Made by a program: the position numbers and the translations under genes. DNA of 64,000 nt from a virus. The stretch spans positions 1-64,000 of IMG/VR virus record IMGVR_UViG_3300032236_001191, one strand, 5' to 3'. The notes under the pieces are model-generated. The model did no database searches and was not told the DNA's origin. It saw only the letters and a program-made list of their open reading frames with translations. Each line of letters starts with the position of its first letter. The first letter of the stretch is position 1. Below, in pieces: positions 5,187 through 12,081 of the stretch.

Positions 5187-7867
5187 TGGCTAGAAAGAAA
5201 AAAGTAGTCGATCCACGCAAAGCACGCTTACAAGCAGAAAGCGAAGCACGTCGCCCTGTTAAGAAGGCTGCCGTTAAAAAAGCTGCTGTTAAGAAGGTTG
5301 CTCCTGCAAAGAAAGCCGCTGCAGTTAAGAAAGCTGCACCTGCAAAGAAAGCATCGCCTAAAAAAGGTGGTTTAGGACCAAGCGCAAAAGATTTAGAAAG
5401 TGCATTAACTCGCTTAAATAGCGGTGGTTCTTCTGCATCTGCAGAAGCAGGCGCTACATCTGACTCAAGCGCAGCATTTGCTGCAAGTCAAGCTGCCCGT
5501 GCCAATGCAGAAATTGGTACAGAACAAGATTTAACTACACCACAACGTTTAACAGCTAATGCTTTCCGTGGCGTTGGCGAAGTAACCGCTACACCTGCCC
5601 CTGAAGATATTAAAGAACCTCCTTTAGAGGCAGACCCCCTTAGACCTAAAGTAACTCCTCTACCACTTCCTACACACGGCCAAGAAGCTCGTGCAGATCG
5701 TGCAGATATTATTCCAAGAACAGGTACTGGCGTTCCTGCTACTGTAGATGCTGAAGAAGCAAAAAGAAAAGCTGCTAAACGCAATAAGAAGGGTATGGGA
5801 ATACCTGGAAGTGAAAATGGCGTAAATGATCTTGCTATGACTCTTCACGAACGTGATCGTAAAGCAGCACAGGAATCTGGAAAAGCTGTTAACGGTGTTG
5901 AACCAGATGATCCTGAAGTAACGTCAGTAAAGCCTGAACACCAGGATTTCTATCTTGGTTACCATCGTCGTTTAGCAAAAGTATTAACACACTTTGGTGT
6001 TGATGAAGATAAGATTGATAAAATTAGCCAAGGCAGTGGAAAGACTAGAGTAGATAAGGTTAACTATCTGCACTCAGTTTTACAACGTCATTTGGATTCA
6101 CAATCCCCACAACAGGTCGATCATGAAGGTCAGGGTATTACACACTGGATTCATCCAACAACTGGTGTAGCCCACCCTATTTCTGCAAACCACCCAGAAA
6201 TGCCTAAGCGTGTAGATGATAAGGGAAATATAGTTCCTACATTTATTCGTAATAAGGGAATAAGTGAATATGTACGTAGAAATGCTGATACAGGTGAGTG
6301 GGGTCTTGATCGTAAGACAGGTAATGCTGCCTATGATAAAACTCTTGGTTGGGAACCTGATAAGCCAGAAGGTTGGAATACTGTTCAACTTAAAGGGGGA
6401 ATTAAAGCTCTTAAGTTAAATAAAGCCCCATCCGGTGGAAGCATGAAATCTTTAGTAGCACTTCATCGTGATGAGATGATGGGTGATTTTGCCCCTGCTA
6501 TTGAGGGAGAGTCACGTAGACGCCATGCAACTATTGCAACAGGACTTGTTGTAGATAGTGCTGGTGTAGATGCGCCAACCCGTAACCGCAATAAGGTAGA
6601 GACTTCCGGTAAATTAGGAGGAAAGTCAGGACAGTTTAAGATCTTACGTGCTACCGGCAGAACACAAAAGCGTTTTGTTGTTGGAAGCCCAAACACAGCT
6701 GGTGAAGGTGCCGAAGGTCCTACACAACCAGCTCAAGCAGAGATTACTACTGTACCTAAAGTTGATTTAGTTGGCCGTAACCCAGTAAGAAATCCTCGAC
6801 GTAAGAAGTCAGTTTATAACCGTAAAACTGGGATTACTATGGTTCGTCCTCCTGAGCGTGGTTTACACATTCAGCAAGGAACACCTGGTGTAAGCACTAG
6901 ACTACCACGCAATGGTGGGGTAGTAGGTGCAGGTTCTGTTACCACTGCAAGTGGAAATGAAATCAGCACATTTGATACAACTCCAACAACACCTCAAATT
7001 GAGCGTATGAAGAGGCTAACTGCTCTTCAACCTGAACACCCTACTGTAGGTGCTGTTTCAGAACCCCCTGTTGCTCTTGAGGGTGTTATCAGCCGTACGC
7101 ATCAGCATATCGGCAGAACCAACAAAGATGGCGCAATTGTTAGCGCACACACCATCACAACTGAAGTTAAGCCGGTTCTTAGTAAAAAGGGTAAGCCATC
7201 ACTTGATAAAAGTGGTAAGCCAAAAACTGTTAAGAAGATTACCTCTAAGCCTGGTATGGTAGACCAAATGCTTCCAGGAATGGAAGAGGCTGGTAAGCCT
7301 GAACAAATTCAGGGACCAGATAGAGAAGTTAGTGAATCGCAAGTAGTACAGGGCCCAGTTACAGCTGGACACTATGAAGCTAATAAGGCAGAAATTGAAC
7401 GCCTTGCTAAACCAGGTGAGAAGCGTTCTTCTAAGATCAGTAAGAAATTTGCTGGTTTAGTAACCGTCCCTGTAAAGAAAATTGTAAAGGGTGAGTTAGT
7501 AGACAAGCCTAAGGAAGAACAGCCTGAACCTATTGGTGATTTTACTGGTATGAGTGGAATTCAAATCCACCGTGCTACTAGACACCTTACCCCTGCAGGA
7601 AAGCAAGTTGCTGTAGTTCCAAAGACTAGAGAACAAGCTTTATCTTACAAGACAGGTAGGATGGAACCTGTGGGCACAGTTGCACCAAGACCTACACCTA
7701 ATCCGCCAGAGCAGATGGAATTTGAAGGTATGGAAACTGCAGGCTCAGCCCATGCTGCTGGACAGCAGTGGCTAAAGCCTAGAGACCTAAGTTCAGAGAC
7801 CCTTAACCTACAAGGAAAAGCAGGAACAGGTTTCCAGCCTCGTAGCCGAGGAAAGCAACGTAAGTAA
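5186..7867 (+). CDS. large basic protein with histone-H1-like N-terminus, 893 aa
   Basis: Residues about 15-60 are a Lys/Ala/Pro repeat array (units like VKKAA and PAKKA) typical of histone H1 tails and bacterial nucleoid proteins such as HU-like C-terminal extensions. The remainder is low in hydrophobics and rich in Lys, Pro, Gly and Thr, with a helical segment near residues 250-305 and two related C-terminal motifs (QMLPGMEEAG and QMEFEGMETAG). No catalytic motif is recognised. Size, charge and position among likely virion genes suggest an injected, DNA-binding internal virion protein or a condensation factor, which is inference. A chain of small overlapping genes follows. Confidence 0.7.
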   Translation: MARKKKVVDPRKARLQAESEARRPVKKAAVKKAAVKKVAPAKKAAAVKKAAPAKKASPKKGGLGPSAKDLESALTRLNSGGSSASAEAGATSDSSAAFAASQAARANAEIGTEQDLTTPQRLTANAFRGVGEVTATPAPEDIKEPPLEADPLRPKVTPLPLPTHGQEARADRADIIPRTGTGVPATVDAEEAKRKAAKRNKKGMGIPGSENGVNDLAMTLHERDRKAAQESGKAVNGVEPDDPEVTSVKPEHQDFYLGYHRRLAKVLTHFGVDEDKIDKISQGSGKTRVDKVNYLHSVLQRHLDSQSPQQVDHEGQGITHWIHPTTGVAHPISANHPEMPKRVDDKGNIVPTFIRNKGISEYVRRNADTGEWGLDRKTGNAAYDKTLGWEPDKPEGWNTVQLKGGIKALKLNKAPSGGSMKSLVALHRDEMMGDFAPAIEGESRRRHATIATGLVVDSAGVDAPTRNRNKVETSGKLGGKSGQFKILRATGRTQKRFVVGSPNTAGEGAEGPTQPAQAEITTVPKVDLVGRNPVRNPRRKKSVYNRKTGITMVRPPERGLHIQQGTPGVSTRLPRNGGVVGAGSVTTASGNEISTFDTTPTTPQIERMKRLTALQPEHPTVGAVSEPPVALEGVISRTHQHIGRTNKDGAIVSAHTITTEVKPVLSKKGKPSLDKSGKPKTVKKITSKPGMVDQMLPGMEEAGKPEQIQGPDREVSESQVVQGPVTAGHYEANKAEIERLAKPGEKRSSKISKKFAGLVTVPVKKIVKGELVDKPKEEQPEPIGDFTGMSGIQIHRATRHLTPAGKQVAVVPKTREQALSYKTGRMEPVGTVAPRPTPNPPEQMEFEGMETAGSAHAAGQQWLKPRDLSSETLNLQGKAGTGFQPRSRGKQRK

Positions 7868-8043
7868 TGCCTAGGAACGACTCATTTTGGGTAAACCCAG
7901 ATAATCAGGTAAAGGACAAATCCTTGCGTACACACGCACGTGAAGCGGCTGAATACCTTACTGGGTTACCTTACCTCCCTAAGCCTCTTAAAGAGGCTCC
8001 TAGACACCCTGGAAGGGGTGTTAGTGGGGAGTCTGGTAACTAA
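7867..8043 (+). CDS. small unknown protein, 58 aa
   Basis: A 58-residue gene joined by one-base overlaps to both neighbours. The sequence is Pro/basic-rich with AREAAEYLTGLPYLP in the middle. The 3' half of the gene holds two hairpins in the RNA: AGCCTCTT/AAGAGGCT (7982-7998) and CACCC/GGGTG (8005-8020). Coupling on both sides makes it a real gene despite its size. Function unknown. Confidence 0.6.
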   Translation: MPRNDSFWVNPDNQVKDKSLRTHAREAAEYLTGLPYLPKPLKEAPRHPGRGVSGESGN

Positions 8044-8333
8044 TGGGACGTTCACGCAAAGAGCTTCATTACGGCACTAGAAGCGGTAATGGGGCACCTC
8101 GTATTCGATTAGCCATATCAGATCGTACATCGCCTAGAGCTAGGCCCTGGAACCATCCAGAAGCGGTAAAGGCATCTCAGGCATATGGTGTAAACTTAAA
8201 CAGCCACAAAGAAGTTGCAAATCATGAGGATAAGTTAGAAATTGCAGGAAGTTTAAAGCCTAGCGAGCGCATGACTTGTATTCAATGTGGTAATTATAAC
8301 AAAGAGTGCGGTTGCACGGAGGAGTGGAAATGA
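8043..8333 (+). CDS. small protein with C-terminal cysteine cluster, 96 aa
   Basis: The product is basic at the start and ends with a C-x2-C and C-x-C cluster (CIQCGN, ECGC) in the last 20 residues, a likely metal-binding knuckle. It overlaps the next gene by four bases (ATGA). No family is recognised with confidence. Confidence 0.6.
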   Translation: MGRSRKELHYGTRSGNGAPRIRLAISDRTSPRARPWNHPEAVKASQAYGVNLNSHKEVANHEDKLEIAGSLKPSERMTCIQCGNYNKECGCTEEWK

Positions 8334-8635
8334 CATCACCAGCATGGCAGCGTAAAGAAGGTAAGAACCCTAAAGGCGGATTAAACGCTGCCGGTCGTGC
8401 CTCAGCTAAAAAAGAAGGTCATAATCTTAAAGCACCAGTTAAGTCTGGTGACAATCCACGACGTGCATCATTTCTAGCACGTATGGGAAATGCTAAGGGC
8501 CCAGAGCATAAGCCAAATGGTGAGCCAACTCGCCTATTGCTTTCACTACAAGCTTGGGGTGCATCATCTAAAGCCGATGCTAAAAAGAAAGCTGCGGCTA
8601 TCTCAAAGCGTAATAAGGGCAAAGGTAAGAAGTAA
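8330..8635 (+). CDS. conserved small basic phage protein (DUF6321-like)
   Basis: This ~101-residue protein has the order PAWQRKEGKNPKGGLN, GHNLKAPV, SGDNPRRASFLARMGN, then LSLQAWGASSKADAKKKA and a Lys-rich end. I recognise this arrangement from small basic proteins common in phages from aquatic samples (DUF6321-like). The ATG at 8330, with GGAGG before it, is preferred over the in-frame ATG at 8306. Function is not known; a nucleic-acid-binding or virion role is plausible from the charge. Confidence 0.65.
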   Translation: MTSPAWQRKEGKNPKGGLNAAGRASAKKEGHNLKAPVKSGDNPRRASFLARMGNAKGPEHKPNGEPTRLLLSLQAWGASSKADAKKKAAAISKRNKGKGKK

Positions 8636-8796
8636 TGGCTACTAAAAAAGTATGGGATACCCCAGACCCAAAGAAGAAAAGCAAAGGTCTTACCCCAAAG
8701 AAGAAAGCTGCTGCTAAAGCACGTGCTAAAGCTGCAGGACGCCCATACCCTAACCTTATTGATAACATGGCGGTATCTAAGAAAAAGAGTAAGTGA
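8635..8796 (+). CDS. tiny Lys/Ala-rich protein, 53 aa
   Basis: A 53-residue protein with PKKK, a Lys/Ala helix (AAAKARAKAA) and a Lys-rich end. It overlaps the genes on both sides by one base. Its composition is like short histone tails and resembles the N-terminus of the large basic protein at 5186-7867. A DNA-binding role is inferred from charge only. Confidence 0.6.
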   Translation: MATKKVWDTPDPKKKSKGLTPKKKAAAKARAKAAGRPYPNLIDNMAVSKKKSK

Positions 8797-9464
8797 TGAC
8801 TTCCAGAGAAAAAGGTAAGTCTGATGAACGTCGTAATTCATTTTTAAATGCACTTAAAAATGTTAAAGTAACCTCAAATGCAACTCCTGGTGAATTTGAC
8901 GATAGCTCTGATATTATAGGGGATCTACACCAAAAACAACTCTACAATCGAGCAGATGCGCTTGATATGTTCAGCAATTCTATTTCTAATCCTGAACATT
9001 TAAAAGCATTAAATAAAGTACATATTGATCGAAGTCCTGCTGATCCTACGGATCCTTCAGGATTATACAGATCTGTCAATAACTCTTTAATTATTAAAGT
9101 AAATAATCATAGATCAGAAGATGAATTGCACGAAACCGTAGCTCATGAACTAGGGCACCATTTGTATGAGCACGGTGTAGATGAACAGCCTGGAGATCGT
9201 ATTCCTCTTGCTAAAATAGGAAAAGAAGAGGCAGAAGCAGATTCATATGCAAATCCCCACAAACCTGTTTCTAACCTATACACACACGCTGTTGTCGGCC
9301 ATCTTTTAGGCGGCTGCTCAAAAGATCACGGACCAGAACATCCTCACGAAGCATTAGTAAATCTTGGAAAAGGATACCTGGAATCTATGAAAAATATCAA
9401 CCCTCATATAGGACGTCAGTTAGAAAATTTAGCATTTTCCAGAGGAAACAATAATGGCAACTAA
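8796..9464 (+). CDS. HExxH zinc metallopeptidase
   Basis: The 222-residue product has AHELGHH, giving the zincin motif H117-E118-x-x-H121, and a downstream acidic EEAEADSYA segment near residues 144-152 that can supply the third ligand, as in ImmA/IrrE-like and related M-family peptidases. The ATG at 8796 overlaps the previous stop; a GTG at 8793 is the alternative. Possible roles are head-protein processing, since a classical prohead protease is not seen, or cleavage of a host regulator. The catalytic call is firm; the substrate is unknown. Confidence 0.75.
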   Translation: MTSREKGKSDERRNSFLNALKNVKVTSNATPGEFDDSSDIIGDLHQKQLYNRADALDMFSNSISNPEHLKALNKVHIDRSPADPTDPSGLYRSVNNSLIIKVNNHRSEDELHETVAHELGHHLYEHGVDEQPGDRIPLAKIGKEEAEADSYANPHKPVSNLYTHAVVGHLLGGCSKDHGPEHPHEALVNLGKGYLESMKNINPHIGRQLENLAFSRGNNNGN

Positions 9465-9747
9465 GAAAAAAGAAGTAGCTAAGGGTAAAGAATACAAGGG
9501 ATCTGCCGCTAATGGTGGTCGTAAGATTATTGTAGAGCACTATAAAGACTCTAATGGTAAATGGCACACTACTTCAAAAAACGCTGCCAAGGCTAAGTAC
9601 GAAAAAAAGCATGGCAAGTTACCTAAGGGCACAGATGTTGATCATAAAGACAACAATCATGATAATGACAAGGCTAGTAACCTACGTCCATTAAAGCATG
9701 ATAAAAATACTGCTAAAGAAAACAAGCGTAGAGCCGGTAAAAAATAG
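9454..9747 (+). CDS. HNH endonuclease
   Basis: A small basic protein (97 aa) with an HNH core in residues 60-87: DVDHKDNN, then SNLR, then KHDKNTAKEN. H64, N76 and N85 are the likely HNH positions. The N-terminal half has a GKWHTTSKNAA segment. It overlaps the metallopeptidase gene by 11 bases. Phage HNH proteins can aid terminase cutting or be homing nucleases; the gene is well integrated in the operon here, favouring a phage function over a mobile one. Confidence 0.75.
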   Translation: MATKKKEVAKGKEYKGSAANGGRKIIVEHYKDSNGKWHTTSKNAAKAKYEKKHGKLPKGTDVDHKDNNHDNDKASNLRPLKHDKNTAKENKRRAGKK

Positions 9748-10235
9748 TGGGTCGTAATAACAATGACTTTTATGAGTCAACTGGCATGCCACACCGAGAT
9801 GTTGATTTAGACTCTTTTATGGCTAGATCAGCTGCTAGAGCAAAAATGACGCCAGAAGAACGAGAAAATCAAGAAATTCAAGAGTATTCGGAGTCTTCTA
9901 AAACTTATTTAGGACATTTAAATAATCTTGCTGACAAGTTTAAAAAATCAGGTACTTACGGGCAAATTAAAGATTTTCATGACGAACACATAAAGCTTGC
10001 CTCGGTACCTTGGCCAAAACCAGAAGCCTTAAATTTATCTGAAACTAGAGGTATATTAAGACCTTTTAATAAACGCCTTGGGGCCTCTTTAAATAAAAGT
10101 GATTTTAAGTACGTATCTTTAAACCATAATTCTTGTCCATTTTGCGATTATGTAGAAAACGGATATAACGATATATATGAGACTTCAGAAGCTAAAGAAA
10201 CTATGTCTAAAAGAATTGATCCACCTAAAAAGTAA
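9747..10235 (+). CDS. unknown protein with CxxC motif, 162 aa
   Basis: Translation likely starts at a GTG overlapping the previous TAG by one base. The 162-residue product is charged and helical, with one CPFC pair near residue 131. It is the last gene before the leftward tRNA/endolysin block. No terminator is seen in the two bases between it and tRNA-Gln, so the two strands converge here. No family is recognised. Confidence 0.6.
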   Translation: MGRNNNDFYESTGMPHRDVDLDSFMARSAARAKMTPEERENQEIQEYSESSKTYLGHLNNLADKFKKSGTYGQIKDFHDEHIKLASVPWPKPEALNLSETRGILRPFNKRLGASLNKSDFKYVSLNHNSCPFCDYVENGYNDIYETSEAKETMSKRIDPPKK

Positions 10236-10237
10236 AG

Positions 10238-10309
10238 CTCTCCCCCAAGGACTCGAACCTCGATAGGCGGAACCAGAATCCGCAGTCTTGCCAATTAGAC
10301 GAAGGGAGA
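10238..10309 (-). tRNA. tRNA-Gln (CTG)
   Basis: The minus strand folds into a full cloverleaf: acceptor TCTCCCT/GGGGAGA, anticodon stem GCGGA/TCCGC with loop TTCTGGT giving anticodon CTG, and T-arm CGAGG-TTCGAGT-CCTTG. It is 72 nt including the discriminator G; CCA is not encoded. It reads CAG codons and lies downstream of tRNA-Asn and the endolysin on the same strand. Confidence 0.93.
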
Positions 10310-10315
10310 AAGAAT

Positions 10316-10349
10316 GCTGGTGGGTCTACGAGCAGACTAACCCACCAGC
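10316..10349 (-). ncRNA. strong hairpin between the two tRNA genes
   Basis: GCTGGTGGGT (10316-10325) and ACCCACCAGC (10340-10349) form a perfect 10-bp stem with a 14-base loop in the 123-nt gap between the tRNAs. A second, weaker pair (GAGGC 10359-10363, GCCTC 10381-10385) follows. No tRNA T-loop is present. It could be a processing signal or a small structured RNA. Confidence 0.4.
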
Positions 10350-10432
10350 TTGATACATGAGGCTTTACATAAGCTCGTTGGCCTCCAGATGTCCCCACAG
10401 TCGACAAGGCAACCATGGCATCCTTAGTATCG

Positions 10433-10505
10433 CTGGACAACCTGGGCTCGAACCAGGGACCTGGCGATTAACAGTCGCCTGCTCTGCCAACTGAGCTATT
10501 GTCCA
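10433..10505 (-). tRNA. tRNA-Asn (GTT)
   Basis: The minus strand gives a complete cloverleaf: acceptor TGGACAA/TTGTCCA, D-arm GCTC/GAGC, anticodon stem GGCGA/TCGCC with loop CTGTTAA giving anticodon GTT, and T-arm CCTGG-TTCGAGC-CCAGG. It is 73 nt including the discriminator G; CCA is not encoded. It reads AAC and AAU codons, which are frequent in the Asn-rich fibre genes. Confidence 0.95.
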
Positions 10506-10524
10506 ATGTGAGCCTTTTTTGTTT

Positions 10525-10542
10525 GGGGCTTGCTCAGGCCCC
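10525..10542. terminator. hairpin between endolysin and tRNA-Asn
   Basis: GGGGC (10525-10529) and GCCCC (10538-10542) pair in the short gap between the endolysin stop and tRNA-Asn. An A/T tract lies on the wrong side for a leftward terminator, so it may rather be an mRNA 3'-end or tRNA processing element. Confidence 0.3.
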
Positions 10543-10547
10543 TTGCA

Positions 10548-11078
10548 CTATTTAGGAAAACTATCCAACCAGGCCGTTACAGCCGGTTCGCTAGATGATC
10601 CATCGTATGCGTTGGGGCCTACGCCCCATGATCCAAAGTCAGTTCCGTGTGCACTCATATAGTAGGCTATCTTAGCATTTGTTACTGGGTCCAGTAACTC
10701 CGCTTTAGTTTTTAGATCAAACTTAGCTAGACGGTCTATTCCTAGACTTCCTACCATGTTGATTTGAAATAGCCCGTAGGAGTCATCTCCTGTTGAGGCA
10801 TTCTTGTTGTGTGATAGAGGGTGTCCATTTGACTCCTTCATCGCTATGGCCCAAGCGATCTTCAAGGATTTACCTTGAAAACCAACTAAGCTGAGAAGGT
10901 CCTTGAGCTCTAGAGCTGTAAGCTCTGTTGCCCCGACATATTGATCAAGCCCAGTTTTTACCTGAGATGAGGTTACTGTCGAACCATCTGTTTGGGAGGC
11001 TGTAGCTGAGGCGGCTGTCAAACACGCACCTATCAAAATTGCTATGCCGAATATACTTTTTGTTTCACTAATATTCAC
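10548..11078 (-). CDS. secreted lysozyme-like endolysin
   Basis: The 176-residue product starts with an N-terminal hydrophobic helix (about residues 8-24, FGIAILIGACL) followed by ASATAS, like a signal peptide or signal-anchor. The rest is a lysozyme/transglycosylase-like domain with the likely catalytic Glu82 in AMKESNG and the GDDSYGLFQINM motif at 98-109. The same domain occurs at the C-terminus of the tape measure protein. The start is a GTG with GGGGAAG upstream on the minus strand. It probably cuts host peptidoglycan at lysis, with export via the host Sec system. It lies on the opposite strand from most genes, together with two tRNAs. Confidence 0.8.
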   Translation of the reverse strand: MNISETKSIFGIAILIGACLTAASATASQTDGSTVTSSQVKTGLDQYVGATELTALELKDLLSLVGFQGKSLKIAWAIAMKESNGHPLSHNKNASTGDDSYGLFQINMVGSLGIDRLAKFDLKTKAELLDPVTNAKIAYYMSAHGTDFGSWGVGPNAYDGSSSEPAVTAWLDSFPK

Positions 11079-11286
11079 ATCTTCCCCTAGGATAGAAGGC
11101 CAAACCTAACTGTTCTCTAACTGTCACTTAGAGTCTAGCAACCTGGCCTCTGTCTGCCAAGTTGGCTTGCAACCTTTGTACTTCGTGGTAATGCGTGGTC
11201 TAATCTTATCAGTAGTTACACGGTGCAGAACACCTAGAATGCACGATAGACTATTCTTTTAATTAGGAATAATTTAGGGGGTATTT
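11079..11286. promoter_or_regulatory. divergent promoter region
   Basis: These 208 bases separate the leftward endolysin from the rightward packaging genes. No gene is seen. The right end is AT-rich (TTTTAATTAGGAATAATTTAG) with AATAAT as a possible -10 box for the gene at 11287, and an imperfect inverted repeat AAGTTG..CAACCTT lies near 11158-11177. Promoters in both directions are expected from gene order; their exact sites are not clear. Confidence 0.45.
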
Positions 11287-11559
11287 ATGCGGATTGAACG
11301 TATAATCACAAAGCAAGGCCATCCTGTGCCTAAACAAGCGACAAGTCCAAAAGGTCCGTTTCCTCCCGAATTGTTCCGTAGTGCTCCTGTAGTGTCTGAT
11401 TATATACCACAACCTGATAGTGGAGACATAGATATACCAATTGGGGCCACAGCACAAAATAATTTTCAACCTATTCAATGGTACTCATGCAATGTATGCA
11501 ATGCAACTATTAACGAGCGTGAACTTGAAAGACACGGGTGTTTACTAGAAGATGGCTAA
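11287..11559 (+). CDS. small C2HC zinc-finger-like protein, 90 aa
   Basis: The C-terminal ~22 residues contain CNVC, then H and C about 14 residues on (ERHGC), a C2HC zinc-binding layout. The first 65 residues are Pro-rich and probably flexible. A GGGGG tract precedes the ATG. It opens the packaging operon and overlaps the next gene by eight bases. It may help terminase recognise DNA, but this is only a guess from position. Confidence 0.6.
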   Translation: MRIERIITKQGHPVPKQATSPKGPFPPELFRSAPVVSDYIPQPDSGDIDIPIGATAQNNFQPIQWYSCNVCNATINERELERHGCLLEDG

Positions 11560-11845
11560 GACAAGAGATATAGGGCCTCTCTACTGGCATTTTATGGTTT
11601 ATCCAGTTAAACCCCCAGTTCTGTGGGAAAAAGCAGAGACTCAAGAGATTGATGGTCAATTTAGATTTGGATCCGGGTTTGCCTTACGCCTACCATTTAC
11701 TAGACTATCTATAATCATTGGGAGATGGGTTAGGCAATTAAGTGAAAGTCAAGCACTAACAAATGCCATAAAAGGCCGTGCTATGACCGAGGATGAAGTA
11801 AACTGGGACCATGTAAGATTCGGTGCAATGGAAGTGGATTCATAA
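11552..11845 (+). CDS. unknown protein, 97 aa
   Basis: A 97-residue protein in the TerL operon, overlapping both neighbours. It has aromatic/Pro-rich N-terminal sequence and a hydrophobic LSIIIGRWVRQL segment that could be an amphipathic helix. No family is recognised. Confidence 0.6.
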   Translation: MAKTRDIGPLYWHFMVYPVKPPVLWEKAETQEIDGQFRFGSGFALRLPFTRLSIIIGRWVRQLSESQALTNAIKGRAMTEDEVNWDHVRFGAMEVDS

Positions 11846-12081
11846 TGTGGAGATCTAAAGAAAAGAAGCAAGAACGACAAAGAACTCGTATTGAAAAGCG
11901 AGTAGACTCTTTGCCTTCAGCAGAACTTTTTCCATGGGCAGAGCAGTCTATCTATGCATTGGGTAGAAATCTATCCGGGTGGCAAAAGACTGGAGATGCT
12001 TTTTACCTTGAAGAAGCCCGTGTTGCTTCTGAGGTTGTCAATACAATTGTTACAACGCTAAATAAAAGGATTGCTCCGTGA
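11845..12081 (+). CDS. small helical protein before TerL, 78 aa
   Basis: A 78-residue helical, basic protein directly upstream of the large terminase and overlapping it by four bases. Its place suits a small-terminase or terminase-accessory role, yet no helix-turn-helix motif is evident, so this remains positional inference. Confidence 0.6.
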   Translation: MWRSKEKKQERQRTRIEKRVDSLPSAELFPWAEQSIYALGRNLSGWQKTGDAFYLEEARVASEVVNTIVTTLNKRIAP

